Shown here piece after piece: positions 33,975-44,287 of a DNA stretch of 64,000 nt. Origin of the DNA: Enterobacter huaxiensis (GTDB taxonomy: Bacteria; Pseudomonadota; Gammaproteobacteria; Enterobacterales; Enterobacteriaceae); the NCBI RefSeq assembly GCF_003594935.2, contig NZ_CP043342.1, positions 2,418,001 through 2,482,000 of the forward strand, given 5' to 3'. Every line of letters starts with the position of its first letter. Positions within the stretch are counted from its first letter, which is position 1. The translations under genes were made by a program, and so were the position numbers. The notes beneath the pieces were generated by a model. It had not been told where the DNA came from and made no database searches. It saw only the letters and a program-made list of their open reading frames with translations.

Positions 33975-34502
33975 TCATAAGAATTTATAGAACACCGATG
34001 TCGCCGTCATTGCACCGTCAGGCATCAGGGCATAGCGCGGGATCTCGCCCACTTTTTGCCAGCCAGCGCGCTGATAAAACGTCTCGGCTCCGCTGCCGGT
34101 TGAGGTATCGAGCACGAGCACCGAGAGCCCCTTCTCGCGCGCGGCCACTTCCAGCGCCTCCATTAGCGCCATAGCCGCCCCTTTACGACGCGCTTTTTCA
34201 TGTACCAACAGTTTTGCCACGTCCGCGCGGTGCGGCTGGTTCTCGGGTTGATCGGTAATGAGCTGTACGGTGCCAATAATGCCGTCCTGCTCGTCGATGC
34301 AGGCCAGGACGGTACGTTCGCCGCGCCCTGCGCTTTCGGCCACGCCGAGCCAGAATGCTCGCGCCTTTTCACCGCTGAAGGGCAGCATAAAGCTCACCGA
34401 CGCGCCGCCGTTAACGCAGTTTTCGAGGATGCCGGACAGCACGTCAATGCGGGAGAGAATATCGTTCCGCGAGAGGGTTTGAATGCGCAGTGGAGAGTTC
34501 AT
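33975..34502 (-). CDS. GNAT acetyltransferase
   Basis: 175 residues. GNAT motifs include VAKLLVHEKARRKGAAMALMEALE (acetyl-CoA loop RRKGAA) and ETFYQRAGWQKVGEIPRYAL. Family members of this type modify small molecules or amino acids. SD AAGGA precedes the ATG. It lies just upstream of uxaB on the same strand but with a 118-bp gap containing the uxaB promoter. Confidence 0.88.
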   Translation of the reverse strand: MNSPLRIQTLSRNDILSRIDVLSGILENCVNGGASVSFMLPFSGEKARAFWLGVAESAGRGERTVLACIDEQDGIIGTVQLITDQPENQPHRADVAKLLVHEKARRKGAAMALMEALEVAAREKGLSVLVLDTSTGSGAETFYQRAGWQKVGEIPRYALMPDGAMTATSVFYKFL

Positions 34503-34583
34503 GGTTTTTCCTTATGATGAATCTCTCCACATTGCTATTAACATTTATTTAACGCAACAACTTAGGCATAGGCTTTTGTTATG

Positions 34584-35549
34584 TCACCTCTCCGCGTGGC
34601 GCTGCTGCTTCATGGCATACATTTTTTGATCGGCGCTTTTAAGCCACTGCTGCATATCGTTGCTGCTATGGTCGTATTCACTCAGCCCCCATGAGAACTG
34701 TAGCGACCAGGGGTGTAACTTGCGTGCGTTATAGTTTTCCGTCTGCTCCGTGAGATATTGCATGGCAATCCAGGCACCCTGCTCATCCGTATCGGCAAAC
34801 AGCACAGCAAACTCATCGCCGCCAAAACGCACCAGCAGGTCTGCCTCTCTGAACGAAGCACGCATCAGGCTGGCCATAACTTTCAGCGCTTTATCCCCCT
34901 CCTCGTGGCCAAAACGGTCGTTGATGGCTTTGAAATGGTCGAGATCCAGCCAGCCCAGCGTTAAAGGTTCGGCCCGACGCTTTGCGACCGAAAGGGCAAA
35001 CTTCACCAGCTGATTAAAGCCGCGACGGTTAAACAGCCCGGTGAGATCGTCGGTGGTTGCCGCGCTGACCGCCGCAAATTCGTCCTCCGCCAGGGCGCTG
35101 AGGTCGCTCAGCACGGCGAGATCGGCCGCGGAAAATTCACGGGGAGAAAAATCAATCAGGCAGAGCGAGCCGACGCTTGCACCGTCCGGCAAACGCAGCG
35201 GGAAGCCCGCATAGAAGCGGATCCCGGGGTCTCCGGCCACCAGCGGGTTATCGGCAAAGCGCTCGTCCTGATACGTATCGCCCACCACCAGCGGCGCCTC
35301 GCTGAGAATGGTGTGGCCGCAGAAGGAGATGCGGCGAGGCAGCGTCTTGCTCGCCTGCCCTTCGGCAGACTTCACGATAAGCGAATGCTCGTCAACAAGG
35401 TTGACCATCGCCAGCGGCACGTTGAAGAAGCGCTTTGCCAGACGCGTCAGGCGGTCGAACGCCGGTGAACCGTCGAGTTCAAGCAGCCCGGACTCACGCA
35501 GCGAGTTCAGACGTTCCGTTTCATTTGCAGGGGTTGCAGGTGCTTTCAT
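34584..35549 (-). CDS. GAF-GGDEF diguanylate cyclase
   Basis: 321 residues: GAF sensory domain about 25-160 (with ISFCGHTILSEAPLVVGDTYQDERF), then a GGDEF domain from about 165. The active site is intact, RFGGDEFAVLF, and the RxxD inhibitory site is present five residues before it (READ). No membrane segment, so it makes c-di-GMP in the cytoplasm in answer to a small ligand or redox signal. SD AGGAG precedes the ATG. First of three adjacent GGDEF genes on this strand. Confidence 0.92.
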   Translation of the reverse strand: MKAPATPANETERLNSLRESGLLELDGSPAFDRLTRLAKRFFNVPLAMVNLVDEHSLIVKSAEGQASKTLPRRISFCGHTILSEAPLVVGDTYQDERFADNPLVAGDPGIRFYAGFPLRLPDGASVGSLCLIDFSPREFSAADLAVLSDLSALAEDEFAAVSAATTDDLTGLFNRRGFNQLVKFALSVAKRRAEPLTLGWLDLDHFKAINDRFGHEEGDKALKVMASLMRASFREADLLVRFGGDEFAVLFADTDEQGAWIAMQYLTEQTENYNARKLHPWSLQFSWGLSEYDHSSNDMQQWLKSADQKMYAMKQQRHAER

Positions 35550-35602
35550 AACGTCTCCTGACGCTTGGCTTTATTAAAAGCGTAGCTTAAACAGAAGCTT
35601 TG

Positions 35603-36658
35603 TCAGTGAGCGAATATTCTGTTCTTGCCTTCACGCTTGGCGTGGTAAAGAGCGCTATCGGCCGCCTGCAGCCAGTCGGTCACGCTGTCCATATCGCGCG
35701 TGGCGCAGGCGATCCCAATACTGAGCGTGCAGTGCACGGCTTCTTGCGCTACCTCTTTCATTACCGCCGTCGCTTCCATAATACGCGTGGCGACAATTTG
35801 GGCCTCATCGGCGGTGGTATCCGGAAGTAAAATCACAAACTCATCGCCCCCCAGGCGCGCCGGAGTGTCCGTAGGACGCGTGGCCAGGTGCAGAATCTGC
35901 GATACGGTCGCCAGCATCGCGTCGCCCACCTTGTGGCCGAAACGATCGTTCACGTCCTTAAAATTATCGATATCAATGAACATCAGTGCAGATTCACGGC
36001 AGGTTTGGCGCAGTTTATTAAGCTCGTGATCGATACGCACCTCCAGCAGGCGGCGGTTGGCGATATCCAGCAAAGGATCCAGCATCGCGATCCGTTCGAG
36101 TTCGCGGCTTTTGACGCGGAGCCGCAGCGCAATACTGTCAGTGAGTACGCTCAGGGCAATGACGTAGATCGCGATCAGCGGTAGGGTCGCAAGCATCGTT
36201 TGCTGAGTCACAAGCAGATCCACCTCCATCCCCTGCGTCAGCCAGCTCACGAGGAACACGCCCAGCATGGTCAACGCCGCCTTTATCAGCAGCCTGACGC
36301 CGCCTGCAGCGAGCCTGTCGGCCAGCAGAATGGTCGCTATCACCACCGAAGGCAGAGGGTTAACCGCCATCATAGCGATCCAAAACCCCCCGGCACCCGC
36401 ATCGAATACCAGGTTCTGGTGCTCGGCGGCGAGAGGGTCCGGTGATGTTCGTGCGCGCAGCCAGGCGACGGTCGGCCAGATAAAGGCGTTCGCCCCGAGA
36501 AGGATCATTAGCCACACTGAACGCTTATGCTCAATTAAAACGGACAGAACGGGAATAAAGCAGAGAAACGTACCGAGTATACGCATCCAGTACATGCGTT
36601 TGACAAACCGACTTCCCGGTAAGCGAGGCTTCGTAGTGAGTCTGTCCGTTGCATTCAT
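35603..36658 (-). CDS. Membrane GGDEF diguanylate cyclase
   Basis: 351 residues from the ATG ending at 36658 (MNATDRL); a start 20 codons upstream is possible. The N-terminal half has about five to six hydrophobic segments; the GGDEF domain follows with ARLGGDEFVILL and an RxxD inhibitory site (RPTD), so catalysis and feedback both look intact. No named membrane sensor domain was recognised. Same strand as its two GGDEF neighbours but with gaps of about 50-120 bp. Confidence 0.88.
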   Translation of the reverse strand: MNATDRLTTKPRLPGSRFVKRMYWMRILGTFLCFIPVLSVLIEHKRSVWLMILLGANAFIWPTVAWLRARTSPDPLAAEHQNLVFDAGAGGFWIAMMAVNPLPSVVIATILLADRLAAGGVRLLIKAALTMLGVFLVSWLTQGMEVDLLVTQQTMLATLPLIAIYVIALSVLTDSIALRLRVKSRELERIAMLDPLLDIANRRLLEVRIDHELNKLRQTCRESALMFIDIDNFKDVNDRFGHKVGDAMLATVSQILHLATRPTDTPARLGGDEFVILLPDTTADEAQIVATRIMEATAVMKEVAQEAVHCTLSIGIACATRDMDSVTDWLQAADSALYHAKREGKNRIFAH

Positions 36659-36775
36659 GCTAAGATTTTTCCGATATGTTTCTTGCGGTATCTTATTGAG
36701 CTTAAAAATACGTAGCAAGCAATTTATCCGATAATCATTAACATCAATGCCGCGCCGTCACTGAAATGGTTACGT

Positions 36776-38224
36776 TTACACCCGTGAGGTATCACCCGGC
36801 TGTTCAGAGGGAGGAATATCGCCTGCCATACGCGCACTGGTACGATTTCGCCCTGCTTTTTTCGAGCGATAAAGATAATCGTCAGCTTCGGCCATCAGCC
36901 TGTTAAAAACTTCCGTCAACTCCCTCGCTTCCGATTTACCGCTGCCCAGACCGATACTGACCGTCAGGAACAGCTGCTGCTGTCGCCATGCAAACGGATG
37001 GCTGGAAATGGATAATCGAATGCGCTCTGCCATTTCCAGGCCAGATTGCGCGTCGCCGGAGTTAACCACAACCGCAAACTCTTCTCCCCCCATGCGTGCC
37101 ACCAGCCCCTCTTCGCCGACAACCTCCTGAACCTTTTGGGCAAAAGCCGATAACACGCGGTCACCACACTCGTGGCCGTAGTTATCGTTGATGCTCTTGA
37201 AGTAATCGATATCAAGCAGCATCACCGTGAGGAAACGCGAGCGTTGATGGGTTTCCTCTTTCTTTAGCGCTTCATACAGGCCAGAGCGAGAGTAAACGTG
37301 GGTCAGGAAATCATAATCCGCCCGCAGCGACACCTGTTGAATGAGCGAGTTGATCGCCGCGACGCTTGCGGAGACCATGACCGGGCAGATCGCCATTGTC
37401 GCAATCCCAAGGCGCGCGGAGAACATCAACGGGGTAGACAGCGGAGCCGCGACGGCAATGTTAATAATCGAATTGGCGACGAGGACGATTTCCACCGCCC
37501 CGGTGACAAACGTCAGCAGGCAGGTTGCAGGCAGCGAATAACGTACCGCGCACCAGATAAGCGCAGGCAGCGGAAATACCAGGCTCCCTGCGCCCCCAAT
37601 CACCACCGAAGCCATAACGGAAACGACCAGCGCAAGGATCGGCAACAGCTGTTCGGGACGAAATCTGACCCACCGCGTGGGCACTTTTACCGTCAGCATG
37701 CAGGGCACTATCAGCACGCCCGTTGAGAACTGCTCGCTGAACCAGTCGGCAAAGAGCGGCCAGAACGTCTGGCTGTCTATCCCGACGGAACCCGCAGCAC
37801 CCAGCAGCGCGCACAGCACGGCGGCAAACAGACAGTAGTTAAACAAACGCAGGGCATTGATGGGGTCCGGCGTTGCGCGCCTCATACGCTTATCGCGTAG
37901 CACCAGCAGCGCAACGGTGCCGATGAAGAGAATATTCGAGGCGTTAATCGCCAGGGAGGCTAACCCCCAGCGGGTCGTCACCGCGTCATACAGCAGCATC
38001 GCAACGTACGACACGGCATAATAGCGAACGCGGTTAAGGTAAGCATAGCGGGCGAACACCCCTGCCATTACGCCATTCAGCGGCCAGAAAAGGGATAACG
38101 CTTCCACCAGCCGCAGCTGTGCACCCACAAAATAAAACAACGTGGTGAGCAGGAATATCCCCATCGCGTTTCGCAGGGGGCTTTCCGGTCGAAAAAGAGT
38201 GAAATCAGACATCGCAGAACGCAT
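36776..38224 (-). CDS. MASE1-like GGDEF diguanylate cyclase
   Basis: 482 residues: about eight to ten membrane segments in the first 300 residues, resembling a MASE1 sensor, then a GGDEF domain with active motif ARMGGEEFAVVV. The RxxD inhibitory site is absent (the four residues before the spacer are GEEG), so product inhibition is likely lost. It occupies the place of E. coli yneF (dgcF) between uxaB and yneG. An internal ATG five codons in is an alternative start. Confidence 0.9.
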   Translation of the reverse strand: MRSAMSDFTLFRPESPLRNAMGIFLLTTLFYFVGAQLRLVEALSLFWPLNGVMAGVFARYAYLNRVRYYAVSYVAMLLYDAVTTRWGLASLAINASNILFIGTVALLVLRDKRMRRATPDPINALRLFNYCLFAAVLCALLGAAGSVGIDSQTFWPLFADWFSEQFSTGVLIVPCMLTVKVPTRWVRFRPEQLLPILALVVSVMASVVIGGAGSLVFPLPALIWCAVRYSLPATCLLTFVTGAVEIVLVANSIINIAVAAPLSTPLMFSARLGIATMAICPVMVSASVAAINSLIQQVSLRADYDFLTHVYSRSGLYEALKKEETHQRSRFLTVMLLDIDYFKSINDNYGHECGDRVLSAFAQKVQEVVGEEGLVARMGGEEFAVVVNSGDAQSGLEMAERIRLSISSHPFAWRQQQLFLTVSIGLGSGKSEARELTEVFNRLMAEADDYLYRSKKAGRNRTSARMAGDIPPSEQPGDTSRV

Positions 38225-38338
38225 TAAAGAGCAATCCCTGTAATGACTTATGGCAACTATTTGCGGTCATCAGCAACCGTGGGGAAAACGTAGCATCCAT
38301 CTATAGCACATTTATAACGCGATCATCACCCGCCAAAT

Positions 38339-38695
38339 TCAGGCGTTCATTTGCTGCACCAGCCAGTGGTGGATCACGCCGACGATGTAATGCTGTTGCT
38401 CAGCGTTCAGCTGAACGCCCTGCGGAATATCATGCCATTTTGCCAGACACCCGCGGCAGCAGGTGGCGGTAGCATGCTGAGCGATAAACACCGGATGGCC
38501 GCGCATTGGCGTTTGTTTACCGTCGTTTGCAGGCTGCGCCGGGGCAAGGCGTTTTGCAATAAAATCGGCAGCATGCCTGTCGATAGTTTCAGCGCCCTTC
38601 TCCCAGCAGTAGGCACGCTCTTTTTGGCCTAAACGAAAGCGCGAGCGAAAGGTTGACCGCGCCAGGCGGGCAAATAGCGGATCGAATGTCGACAT
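38339..38695 (-). CDS. yneG: DUF4186 protein YneG
   Basis: 118 residues, matching E. coli YneG. His/Cys-rich segment HATATCCRGCLAKWH suggests metal binding, but no function is known. Its start codon overlaps the glsB stop by one base (TGATG), so it is translationally coupled to glsB as in E. coli. Confidence 0.93.
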   Translation of the reverse strand: MSTFDPLFARLARSTFRSRFRLGQKERAYCWEKGAETIDRHAADFIAKRLAPAQPANDGKQTPMRGHPVFIAQHATATCCRGCLAKWHDIPQGVQLNAEQQHYIVGVIHHWLVQQMNA

Positions 38696-39621
38696 CAGTA
38701 AACGGAACGTCCAAGCCGCTGCGTCAGTTGCTCCAGTACCGCCACGCCGGCAAGTGAATTTCCGGTTTCATCCAGCTCCGGGCTCCAGACGGCAATCGCC
38801 ATCTCATGCGGGACAATCGCTACGACGCCGCCGCCTACGCCTGATTTCGCCGGTAAACCGACGCGCCAGGCAAACTCTCCGGCATTCTGATACATCCCGC
38901 TGGTCGCCATTAAGGCATTAATCTGGCGGGCCTGCATGGGCGAAACGACGTCCTGAGCAAGATGCGGCGCGAAGCCCTGATGGGCCAGAAATAAAAACGT
39001 CTGCGCCAGCTCAACGCAGCTCATCTTCAGCGCGCAGTAGTGGAAGTAGTTTTGCAGCACGGTGGCAACGTCGTTGTGGAAGTTGCCGAAGGATTTCATC
39101 AGCCACGCAATCGCCGCATTCCGCGCGGAGTGTTCAAACTCCGAACGCGCCACAACCGGATCGTAGGCGATATCTGACGTGCCGGAAAGCTGGCGCACAA
39201 TTTCAAGCATCCGCTGTCGGGGGGCGCTGAGCCGGCTTTGCAGCATATCGCAGACCACCAGCGCACCGGCGTTGATGAACGGGTTACGCGGTTTACCCTG
39301 CTCGATTTCTAGCTGAAGGAGCGAGTTGAACGGCTGGCCGGACGGATCCTTACCCACGCGCTGCCAGATCTCATCCTCTTCGTACTGCCGCATCGCCGCC
39401 ACCAGGCTCAGCACTTTCGAAATCGACTGAATGGAGAAGCGTTCGCTGGCGTCACCGGCCTGAAAGCGCTGTCCGTCTACCGTGCAAATGGCTATGCCCA
39501 GCTTGTTACCGCTGACCGAGGCCAGCGCGGGAATATAGTCGGCAACCTTACCCTGTCCCAGTAACGGACGAACCTGCGCCAGAATATCGTCCAGCATTTC
39601 ATTATGGATGACCGCAGCCAC
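38695..39621 (-). CDS. glsB: Glutaminase GlsB
   Basis: 308 residues, serine-dependent beta-lactamase-fold glutaminase (E. coli YneH/GlsB). The catalytic SxxK is at Ser66-Lys69 ([10 protein letters not shown]), and [11 protein letters not shown] and the C-terminal [11 protein letters not shown] are typical. It hydrolyses glutamine to glutamate and ammonia. In E. coli it is adjacent to sad and controlled by YneJ; here a chemoreceptor gene lies between. Confidence 0.97.
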   Translation of the reverse strand: MAAVIHNEMLDDILAQVRPLLGQGKVADYIPALASVSGNKLGIAICTVDGQRFQAGDASERFSIQSISKVLSLVAAMRQYEEDEIWQRVGKDPSGQPFNSLLQLEIEQGKPRNPFINAGALVVCDMLQSRLSAPRQRMLEIVRQLSGTSDIAYDPVVARSEFEHSARNAAIAWLMKSFGNFHNDVATVLQNYFHYCALKMSCVELAQTFLFLAHQGFAPHLAQDVVSPMQARQINALMATSGMYQNAGEFAWRVGLPAKSGVGGGVVAIVPHEMAIAVWSPELDETGNSLAGVAVLEQLTQRLGRSVY

Positions 39622-39683
39622 ACTTTGCTCCTTGCCCTCAGGCTAAAACGGGCTGCGAGTATACCAGAGGCTTAACCGTCACG

Positions 39684-41273
39684 TCAGGCCGGGAGGCGAA
39701 AACGCGAGACGGCCTGCAGCAAAAGATCCGACTCCTGATGAAGACGCGCGGACGCATCCGACGCGTTGGAGACCAGCACATCCGTCTGACGCGACACCTG
39801 GTTCAGCGCCTGAAGCTGACGGGTCATCAGATGAATACTTTCCCCCTGGCTCATCGTGGCGCTGGAGATGTCGTTCAGCAGGCTGCTAAGATTCGCCACC
39901 AGCCCGGTCACCTGCTGGAGATTATCCTCCAGGCGGATCACGGCTTTGGAGCCGTCCTCTATCCCCTGAAGAGAGTGATCGATCAGCTCCTGAATGGTCT
40001 GCGTCGAATGGCTGCTTTTTCTTGCGAGCAAGCCCACCTCTCTGGCAACGACCGCAAACCCGCGCCCCTGGTTCCCCGCATGCGCGGCTTCAATCGCCGC
40101 ATTCAGGGCCAGAATATTGGTCTGAAACGCCACGCTGTCGATCATCGCGACGATCCCGCGCATCTCGGAGGATCGGTCGACGATCGTCTGCATTGACGCA
40201 TTCACCGTCGACATCATGCGATCGCCGCCTGCAGCCGCCTGCCGCGCCTCGTCGGCGCGGGAGCTGGCAAGCTTCGCGTAGCCGGTATTTCCTTCAACGT
40301 GCATTTCCAGCGCGGCGATGTGCGCGGTAACATCCTCAAGCTCTTTCACCTGACGCGCTGACTGCTGATACAGCTTTTGATTTCCCTGTGCCAGAGAGCC
40401 AATATTTTCGACCATTGAGGCGGTGGCCTCGCTGACCTGCGTAACCAGCTGCTGTAAGCCATTTTGCAGGGTGAACACGCTGTCGCTCAGCTGGCCAATT
40501 TCACGGTTAAAGCGTGTGACGTCCGGCGGCGTACCGGACAAATCCCCCGCGGCGAGCCGGTTGATATGCGTGATGACGCGACGAAGCGGCACGATCACCC
40601 ACTTCGCCATCCCGAACCACACCACAATCGCGATAGCCAACAGCACGACGGGCGCAAGCAGGAACAGCGTTTGCAGACCGGAGAGTTTCCCCATAAGCGC
40701 TTCTCGCCCCGCCACGGCCTGCTTTTCACTCCACAGCTGGTGGCGGGCATAGCTATCGTTAAAATCGGTTTGAAAAGCCTGCGCGGGTACGGCGAAGAAG
40801 GCGTCAATAGAATGGGTTTTGGTCAGCCCTTCCGCCTGCTCTTTGATGGCACCGTAGAAAAGCTGATAGCTGTTCACCAGCGCCTCGTCTTTCGGCGGCG
40901 CAAGCGCCAGCCACGCACTCCAGGCCTGCTGCGAGGTTTCGAGCGCTTTTTGCGCCTCGTCCATCAGGCTATGCCAGCTTCCCTCCGACCCGGTCTCTTT
41001 GTCCTGCATAAAATAGACGCCCGAACGGTTAAGCAGGTCGCTCGCGGCCAAGAGGGAAACGCGCGCCAGATCGAGCTTCCCCTGCTGCTGTATGGCCAGC
41101 TGATTGTGCTGCTCGTTGCGCTGGGCCTCTTTCAGGGAGGCAGTAAGAAGAAACGAGGAGGAGAGCTGGAGCGCGGAGAAAAGCGCAATAATACAAAAGA
41201 TGCCGGCGAGCAAACCAAACTGACGAGGGAGTATACGCTGTGCAATACGGCGAGAAATTTGCGTTAGGTTCAT
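39684..41273 (-). CDS. Methyl-accepting chemotaxis protein
   Basis: 529 residues from the ATG ending at 41273 (MNLTQISRR), 23 codons inside the longest frame; that part includes the likely leader. TM1 is about 20-42 and TM2 about 190-215, with a four-helix periplasmic domain between (QKLDLARVSLL-like heptads); HAMP follows, then the signalling hairpin with AFQTNILALNAAIEAAHAG and QGRGFAVVAREVGLLA. The C-terminus (FRLPA) lacks the NWETF-type CheR/CheB tether. It works with CheA/CheW; ligand unknown. It interrupts the sad-glsB pair relative to E. coli. Confidence 0.93.
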   Translation of the reverse strand: MNLTQISRRIAQRILPRQFGLLAGIFCIIALFSALQLSSSFLLTASLKEAQRNEQHNQLAIQQQGKLDLARVSLLAASDLLNRSGVYFMQDKETGSEGSWHSLMDEAQKALETSQQAWSAWLALAPPKDEALVNSYQLFYGAIKEQAEGLTKTHSIDAFFAVPAQAFQTDFNDSYARHQLWSEKQAVAGREALMGKLSGLQTLFLLAPVVLLAIAIVVWFGMAKWVIVPLRRVITHINRLAAGDLSGTPPDVTRFNREIGQLSDSVFTLQNGLQQLVTQVSEATASMVENIGSLAQGNQKLYQQSARQVKELEDVTAHIAALEMHVEGNTGYAKLASSRADEARQAAAGGDRMMSTVNASMQTIVDRSSEMRGIVAMIDSVAFQTNILALNAAIEAAHAGNQGRGFAVVAREVGLLARKSSHSTQTIQELIDHSLQGIEDGSKAVIRLEDNLQQVTGLVANLSSLLNDISSATMSQGESIHLMTRQLQALNQVSRQTDVLVSNASDASARLHQESDLLLQAVSRFRLPA

Positions 41274-41401
41274 TATTTTCTTCTGTAACAGTACGTTAGA
41301 CGCGAGGGAGTCTACGAAACGAAAATGACAGAACCATGGCAAAAAAATGACAGCGTGCAGGGAGCGCCGGGCGGCGACTCCCTCTTACACGGCAAAAATA
41401 C

Positions 41402-42790
41402 TCAGACCCGGTCTTTCCACACCGTCTGCACGTTACAGAACTCGTGCAGGCCAAAGTGGGAAAGCTCACGGCCAAAGCCGCTCTTCTTCACCCCACCAAA
41501 TGCAACGCGGGGATCGCTGGCGCTGAAGCCATTGATAAACACGCCGCCGCACTCAAGCTCGCGAGAGAAGGTTTCAGCCAGCGCCTCATTCGCGGTAAAG
41601 ACGGTGGCGGACAAACCAAAATCACTGTCGTTAGCCAGCTCGAGCGCATGGTCTGCATCTTTGGCTACCGTAATGGCGGCCACCGGGCCAAACAGCTCCT
41701 GGCGGAACGCGGTCATCTCAGGGGTGACGTTGCCCAGCACGGTGGGCGCATAGTAGTTCCCCTTACCGGCAACTTTCTCCCCGCCAAGCAGCAGCGTCGC
41801 ACCTTCCGACAGCGTATCCTGCACCTGCTGATGCAGTTCGTCCCGCAGGTCGTAACGCGCCATCGGGCCTACGTAGTTTTCTTCACTATCGGGGGCGCCC
41901 ATCTTCAGCGCCGCGACTGCCGCCACAAAGCGTTGGGTAAAGGCATCAGCAATACCCTCCTCCACAATAAAGCGCTTAGCCGCTGCGCATACCTGCCCGG
42001 TATTCTGATAGCGACCCGCGACCGCCGCTTTCACCGCCAGATCCAGGTCGGCATCGTTCAGGACGATAAACGGATCGGAACCCCCCAGCTCAAGCACGCA
42101 TTTTTTCAACGCCGCGCCTGCCTGGGCACCAATCGCCGCCCCGGCGCGCACGCTGCCGGTCACGGTAATCGCTGCGATACGGCGATCGTTAATCGCCTGA
42201 CTGACGCCGTCGTTAGTGGCATTCACCCAGCCAAAGACGCCCTGCGGGAAGCCGGCATCGGTAAAAATGTCAGCAATCAGGCTGGCGGAACCCAGCACGT
42301 TAGGCGCGTGCTTAAGCAGGTAGCTGTTCCCCGCCAGCAGGATCGGTACCGCGCCGCGCAGCACCTGCCAGAGCGGGAAGTTCCACGGCATCACCGCCAG
42401 AATTGCGCCATACGGACGGTACTCAATGACCGCATTGTGGTTTTCGACCTGAGTGGGTTCAGCCTGCAACATCGCCGGACCGTGTTCGGCATACCAGTCG
42501 CACAGGTTAGCGGACTTGGTGACTTCAGCGCGCGCCTGCAGGATCGGCTTGCCCATTTCGCGGGACATCATCTGCGCCATCTCTTCCGCGCGGTTACGCA
42601 GCGCTGCACCGAGATCGCGCAGTTTTTGTGCGCGACGGGAGACGCTTTCACCCCGCCACTGGCGATAACCCGCATCGGCCAGAGCAATCGCGCGTTCAAC
42701 CTCGTCGGCCGTTGCCCACGGACAGGCGGCCAGGGTTTCGCCCGTCGCCGGGTTAACCGAGAGGGCATGTGTAGCAGATGAATAAGTCAT
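41402..42790 (-). CDS. sad: Succinate-semialdehyde dehydrogenase Sad
   Basis: 462 residues from the ATG ending at 42790, the same as E. coli Sad (YneI); GGAG lies 6 nt upstream. NAD(P)-dependent aldehyde dehydrogenase with catalytic Glu234 (LELGGSDP) and Cys268 ([11 protein letters not shown]). It oxidises succinate semialdehyde to succinate at the end of GABA/putrescine use. Divergent from yneJ, its known LysR regulator in E. coli. Confidence 0.97.
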   Translation of the reverse strand: MTYSSATHALSVNPATGETLAACPWATADEVERAIALADAGYRQWRGESVSRRAQKLRDLGAALRNRAEEMAQMMSREMGKPILQARAEVTKSANLCDWYAEHGPAMLQAEPTQVENHNAVIEYRPYGAILAVMPWNFPLWQVLRGAVPILLAGNSYLLKHAPNVLGSASLIADIFTDAGFPQGVFGWVNATNDGVSQAINDRRIAAITVTGSVRAGAAIGAQAGAALKKCVLELGGSDPFIVLNDADLDLAVKAAVAGRYQNTGQVCAAAKRFIVEEGIADAFTQRFVAAVAALKMGAPDSEENYVGPMARYDLRDELHQQVQDTLSEGATLLLGGEKVAGKGNYYAPTVLGNVTPEMTAFRQELFGPVAAITVAKDADHALELANDSDFGLSATVFTANEALAETFSRELECGGVFINGFSASDPRVAFGGVKKSGFGRELSHFGLHEFCNVQTVWKDRV

Positions 42791-42889
42791 GATGTTCTCC
42801 ACGTCATTAGGGTTGATTCATTGTGGCCCACTCTGCTATTTCTTAAAAATGAATAATACTAACCACCTTGTTCACGAATTGAGAATGCC

Positions 42890-43768
42890 ATGGACTTAAC
42901 TCAGCTTGAAATGTTCAACGCCGTTGCGCAGACCGGCAGCATCACCCAGGCGGCCCATAAGGTGCATCGCGTTCCGTCAAACCTGACGACCCGCATCCGC
43001 CAGCTTGAGGCCGATCTGGGCGTTGAGCTGTTTATTCGCGAGAACCAGCGCTTGCGTCTGTCACCCGCCGGGCATAACTTCCTGCGCTACAGTAAGCAGA
43101 TCCTGGCGCTGGTTGACGAGGCGCGAATGGTGGTTGCCGGGGATGAGCCGCAGGGGCTGTTTGCGCTCGGCGCGCTGGAGAGTACCGCCGCCGTGCGTAT
43201 TCCTGAAAGCCTGGCCCGCTTTAACCAGCGCTATCCGCGCATCCAGTTTGCCCTCTCTACCGGCCCCTCGGGGACGATGATCGACGGCGTGCTGGAGGGA
43301 ACCCTGAGCGCCGCGTTCGTCGACGGGCCGCTATCGCACCCCGAGCTGGAAGGTATGCCTGTCTTTCGGGAGGAGATGATGCTGGTCACGGCGGCAGGCC
43401 ATTCTCCAGTGACAAAAGCCAAGCAGGTCAGCGGCAGCGACGTGTACGCCTTTCGCGCGAACTGCTCGTACCGTCGTCATCTTGAAAGCTGGTTTCATGC
43501 CGACAGGGCCACGCCGGGGCGCATTCACGAAATGGAGTCGTATCACGGGATGCTCGCCTGCGTCATTGCTGGCGCAGGCATCGCGCTGATGCCACGGTCC
43601 ATGCTGGAAAGCATGCCGGGGCATCATCAGGTTGAAGCCTGGCCGCTGGCCGAAAACTGGCGCTGGCTGACGACATGGCTTGTCTGGCGGCGCGGGGCAA
43701 TGACCCGCCAGCTCGAAGCGTTTATAGCACTGCTAAACGAACATCAACCGCCAGCGCCTTCTCCATAA
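42890..43768 (+). CDS. yneJ: LysR-family regulator YneJ (PtrR)
   Basis: 292 residues, LysR fold: [41 protein letters not shown] region at the N-terminus and an effector domain after. Synteny with sad makes it YneJ, renamed PtrR in E. coli for control of sad and related putrescine/glutamine genes. Its last 47 bp overlap the 3' end of the convergent acetyltransferase gene. Confidence 0.94.
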   Translation: MDLTQLEMFNAVAQTGSITQAAHKVHRVPSNLTTRIRQLEADLGVELFIRENQRLRLSPAGHNFLRYSKQILALVDEARMVVAGDEPQGLFALGALESTAAVRIPESLARFNQRYPRIQFALSTGPSGTMIDGVLEGTLSAAFVDGPLSHPELEGMPVFREEMMLVTAAGHSPVTKAKQVSGSDVYAFRANCSYRRHLESWFHADRATPGRIHEMESYHGMLACVIAGAGIALMPRSMLESMPGHHQVEAWPLAENWRWLTTWLVWRRGAMTRQLEAFIALLNEHQPPAPSP

Positions 43769-44204
43769 ACAGGCTCAGCGGATCCTCCGCATACGGGGCA
43801 AACGCGGATCGCAGTTCATAACCGCACTGTTCATAGAGGCGCACCGCTGCGTGTTGTTTGATCCCGGTTTCCAGCCGTACGGTATGGCAACTCCGGCTCA
43901 GGGCTTCATCTTCGAGGGCGGCCAGCAGCTTCTCCCCGAGATGTTGCCCCCGGTGGGCAGGATCGATATAAACGCGTTTCATCTCCCCCGTCCCGTCACC
44001 GTTGAGAACAACGGCGCCACAGCCTACCGCGCTGAGCTGCTGGTCGCGAATGATCATCAGAATCAGTGAGGCATCCGGCAGTTCTGCCAGATCGAGCAAA
44101 TGATTGCTCTCGGCGGGATACAGTTCGCTCTGATAGCGGTCTAGAGCCGCAATGAGGTTGAGAATATCGGGATGGTGTGCAGATTCAGAGGTAATGGAAT
44201 ACAT
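43722..44204 (-). CDS. GNAT acetyltransferase
   Basis: 160 residues. GNAT motif A is [24 protein letters not shown] (RGQHLG acetyl-CoA loop); motif B is [24 protein letters not shown], which matches small-molecule or amino-acid acetyltransferases. The last 16 codons are read from DNA that also encodes the yneJ C-terminus on the other strand. Substrate unknown. Confidence 0.88.
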   Translation of the reverse strand: MYSITSESAHHPDILNLIAALDRYQSELYPAESNHLLDLAELPDASLILMIIRDQQLSAVGCGAVVLNGDGTGEMKRVYIDPAHRGQHLGEKLLAALEDEALSRSCHTVRLETGIKQHAAVRLYEQCGYELRSAFAPYAEDPLSLFMEKALAVDVRLAVL

Positions 44205-44287
44205 GGCAGGCTCCTTGTCGTTTTGATGTCAACATAGCGCCCGCCCTGTACGATGGCGTCATAGTATTTATCTATGACGCCGCACGG

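Noticed and set aside
40464..41267. 267-codon frame antisense to the chemoreceptor
   Set aside because: Low-complexity charged translation, no start signal, and it lies wholly inside a real gene.
41444..42781. 445-codon open frame antisense to sad
   Set aside because: Long only because the GC-rich sad gene is read backwards; no family motifs, and the sad product is clearly real.
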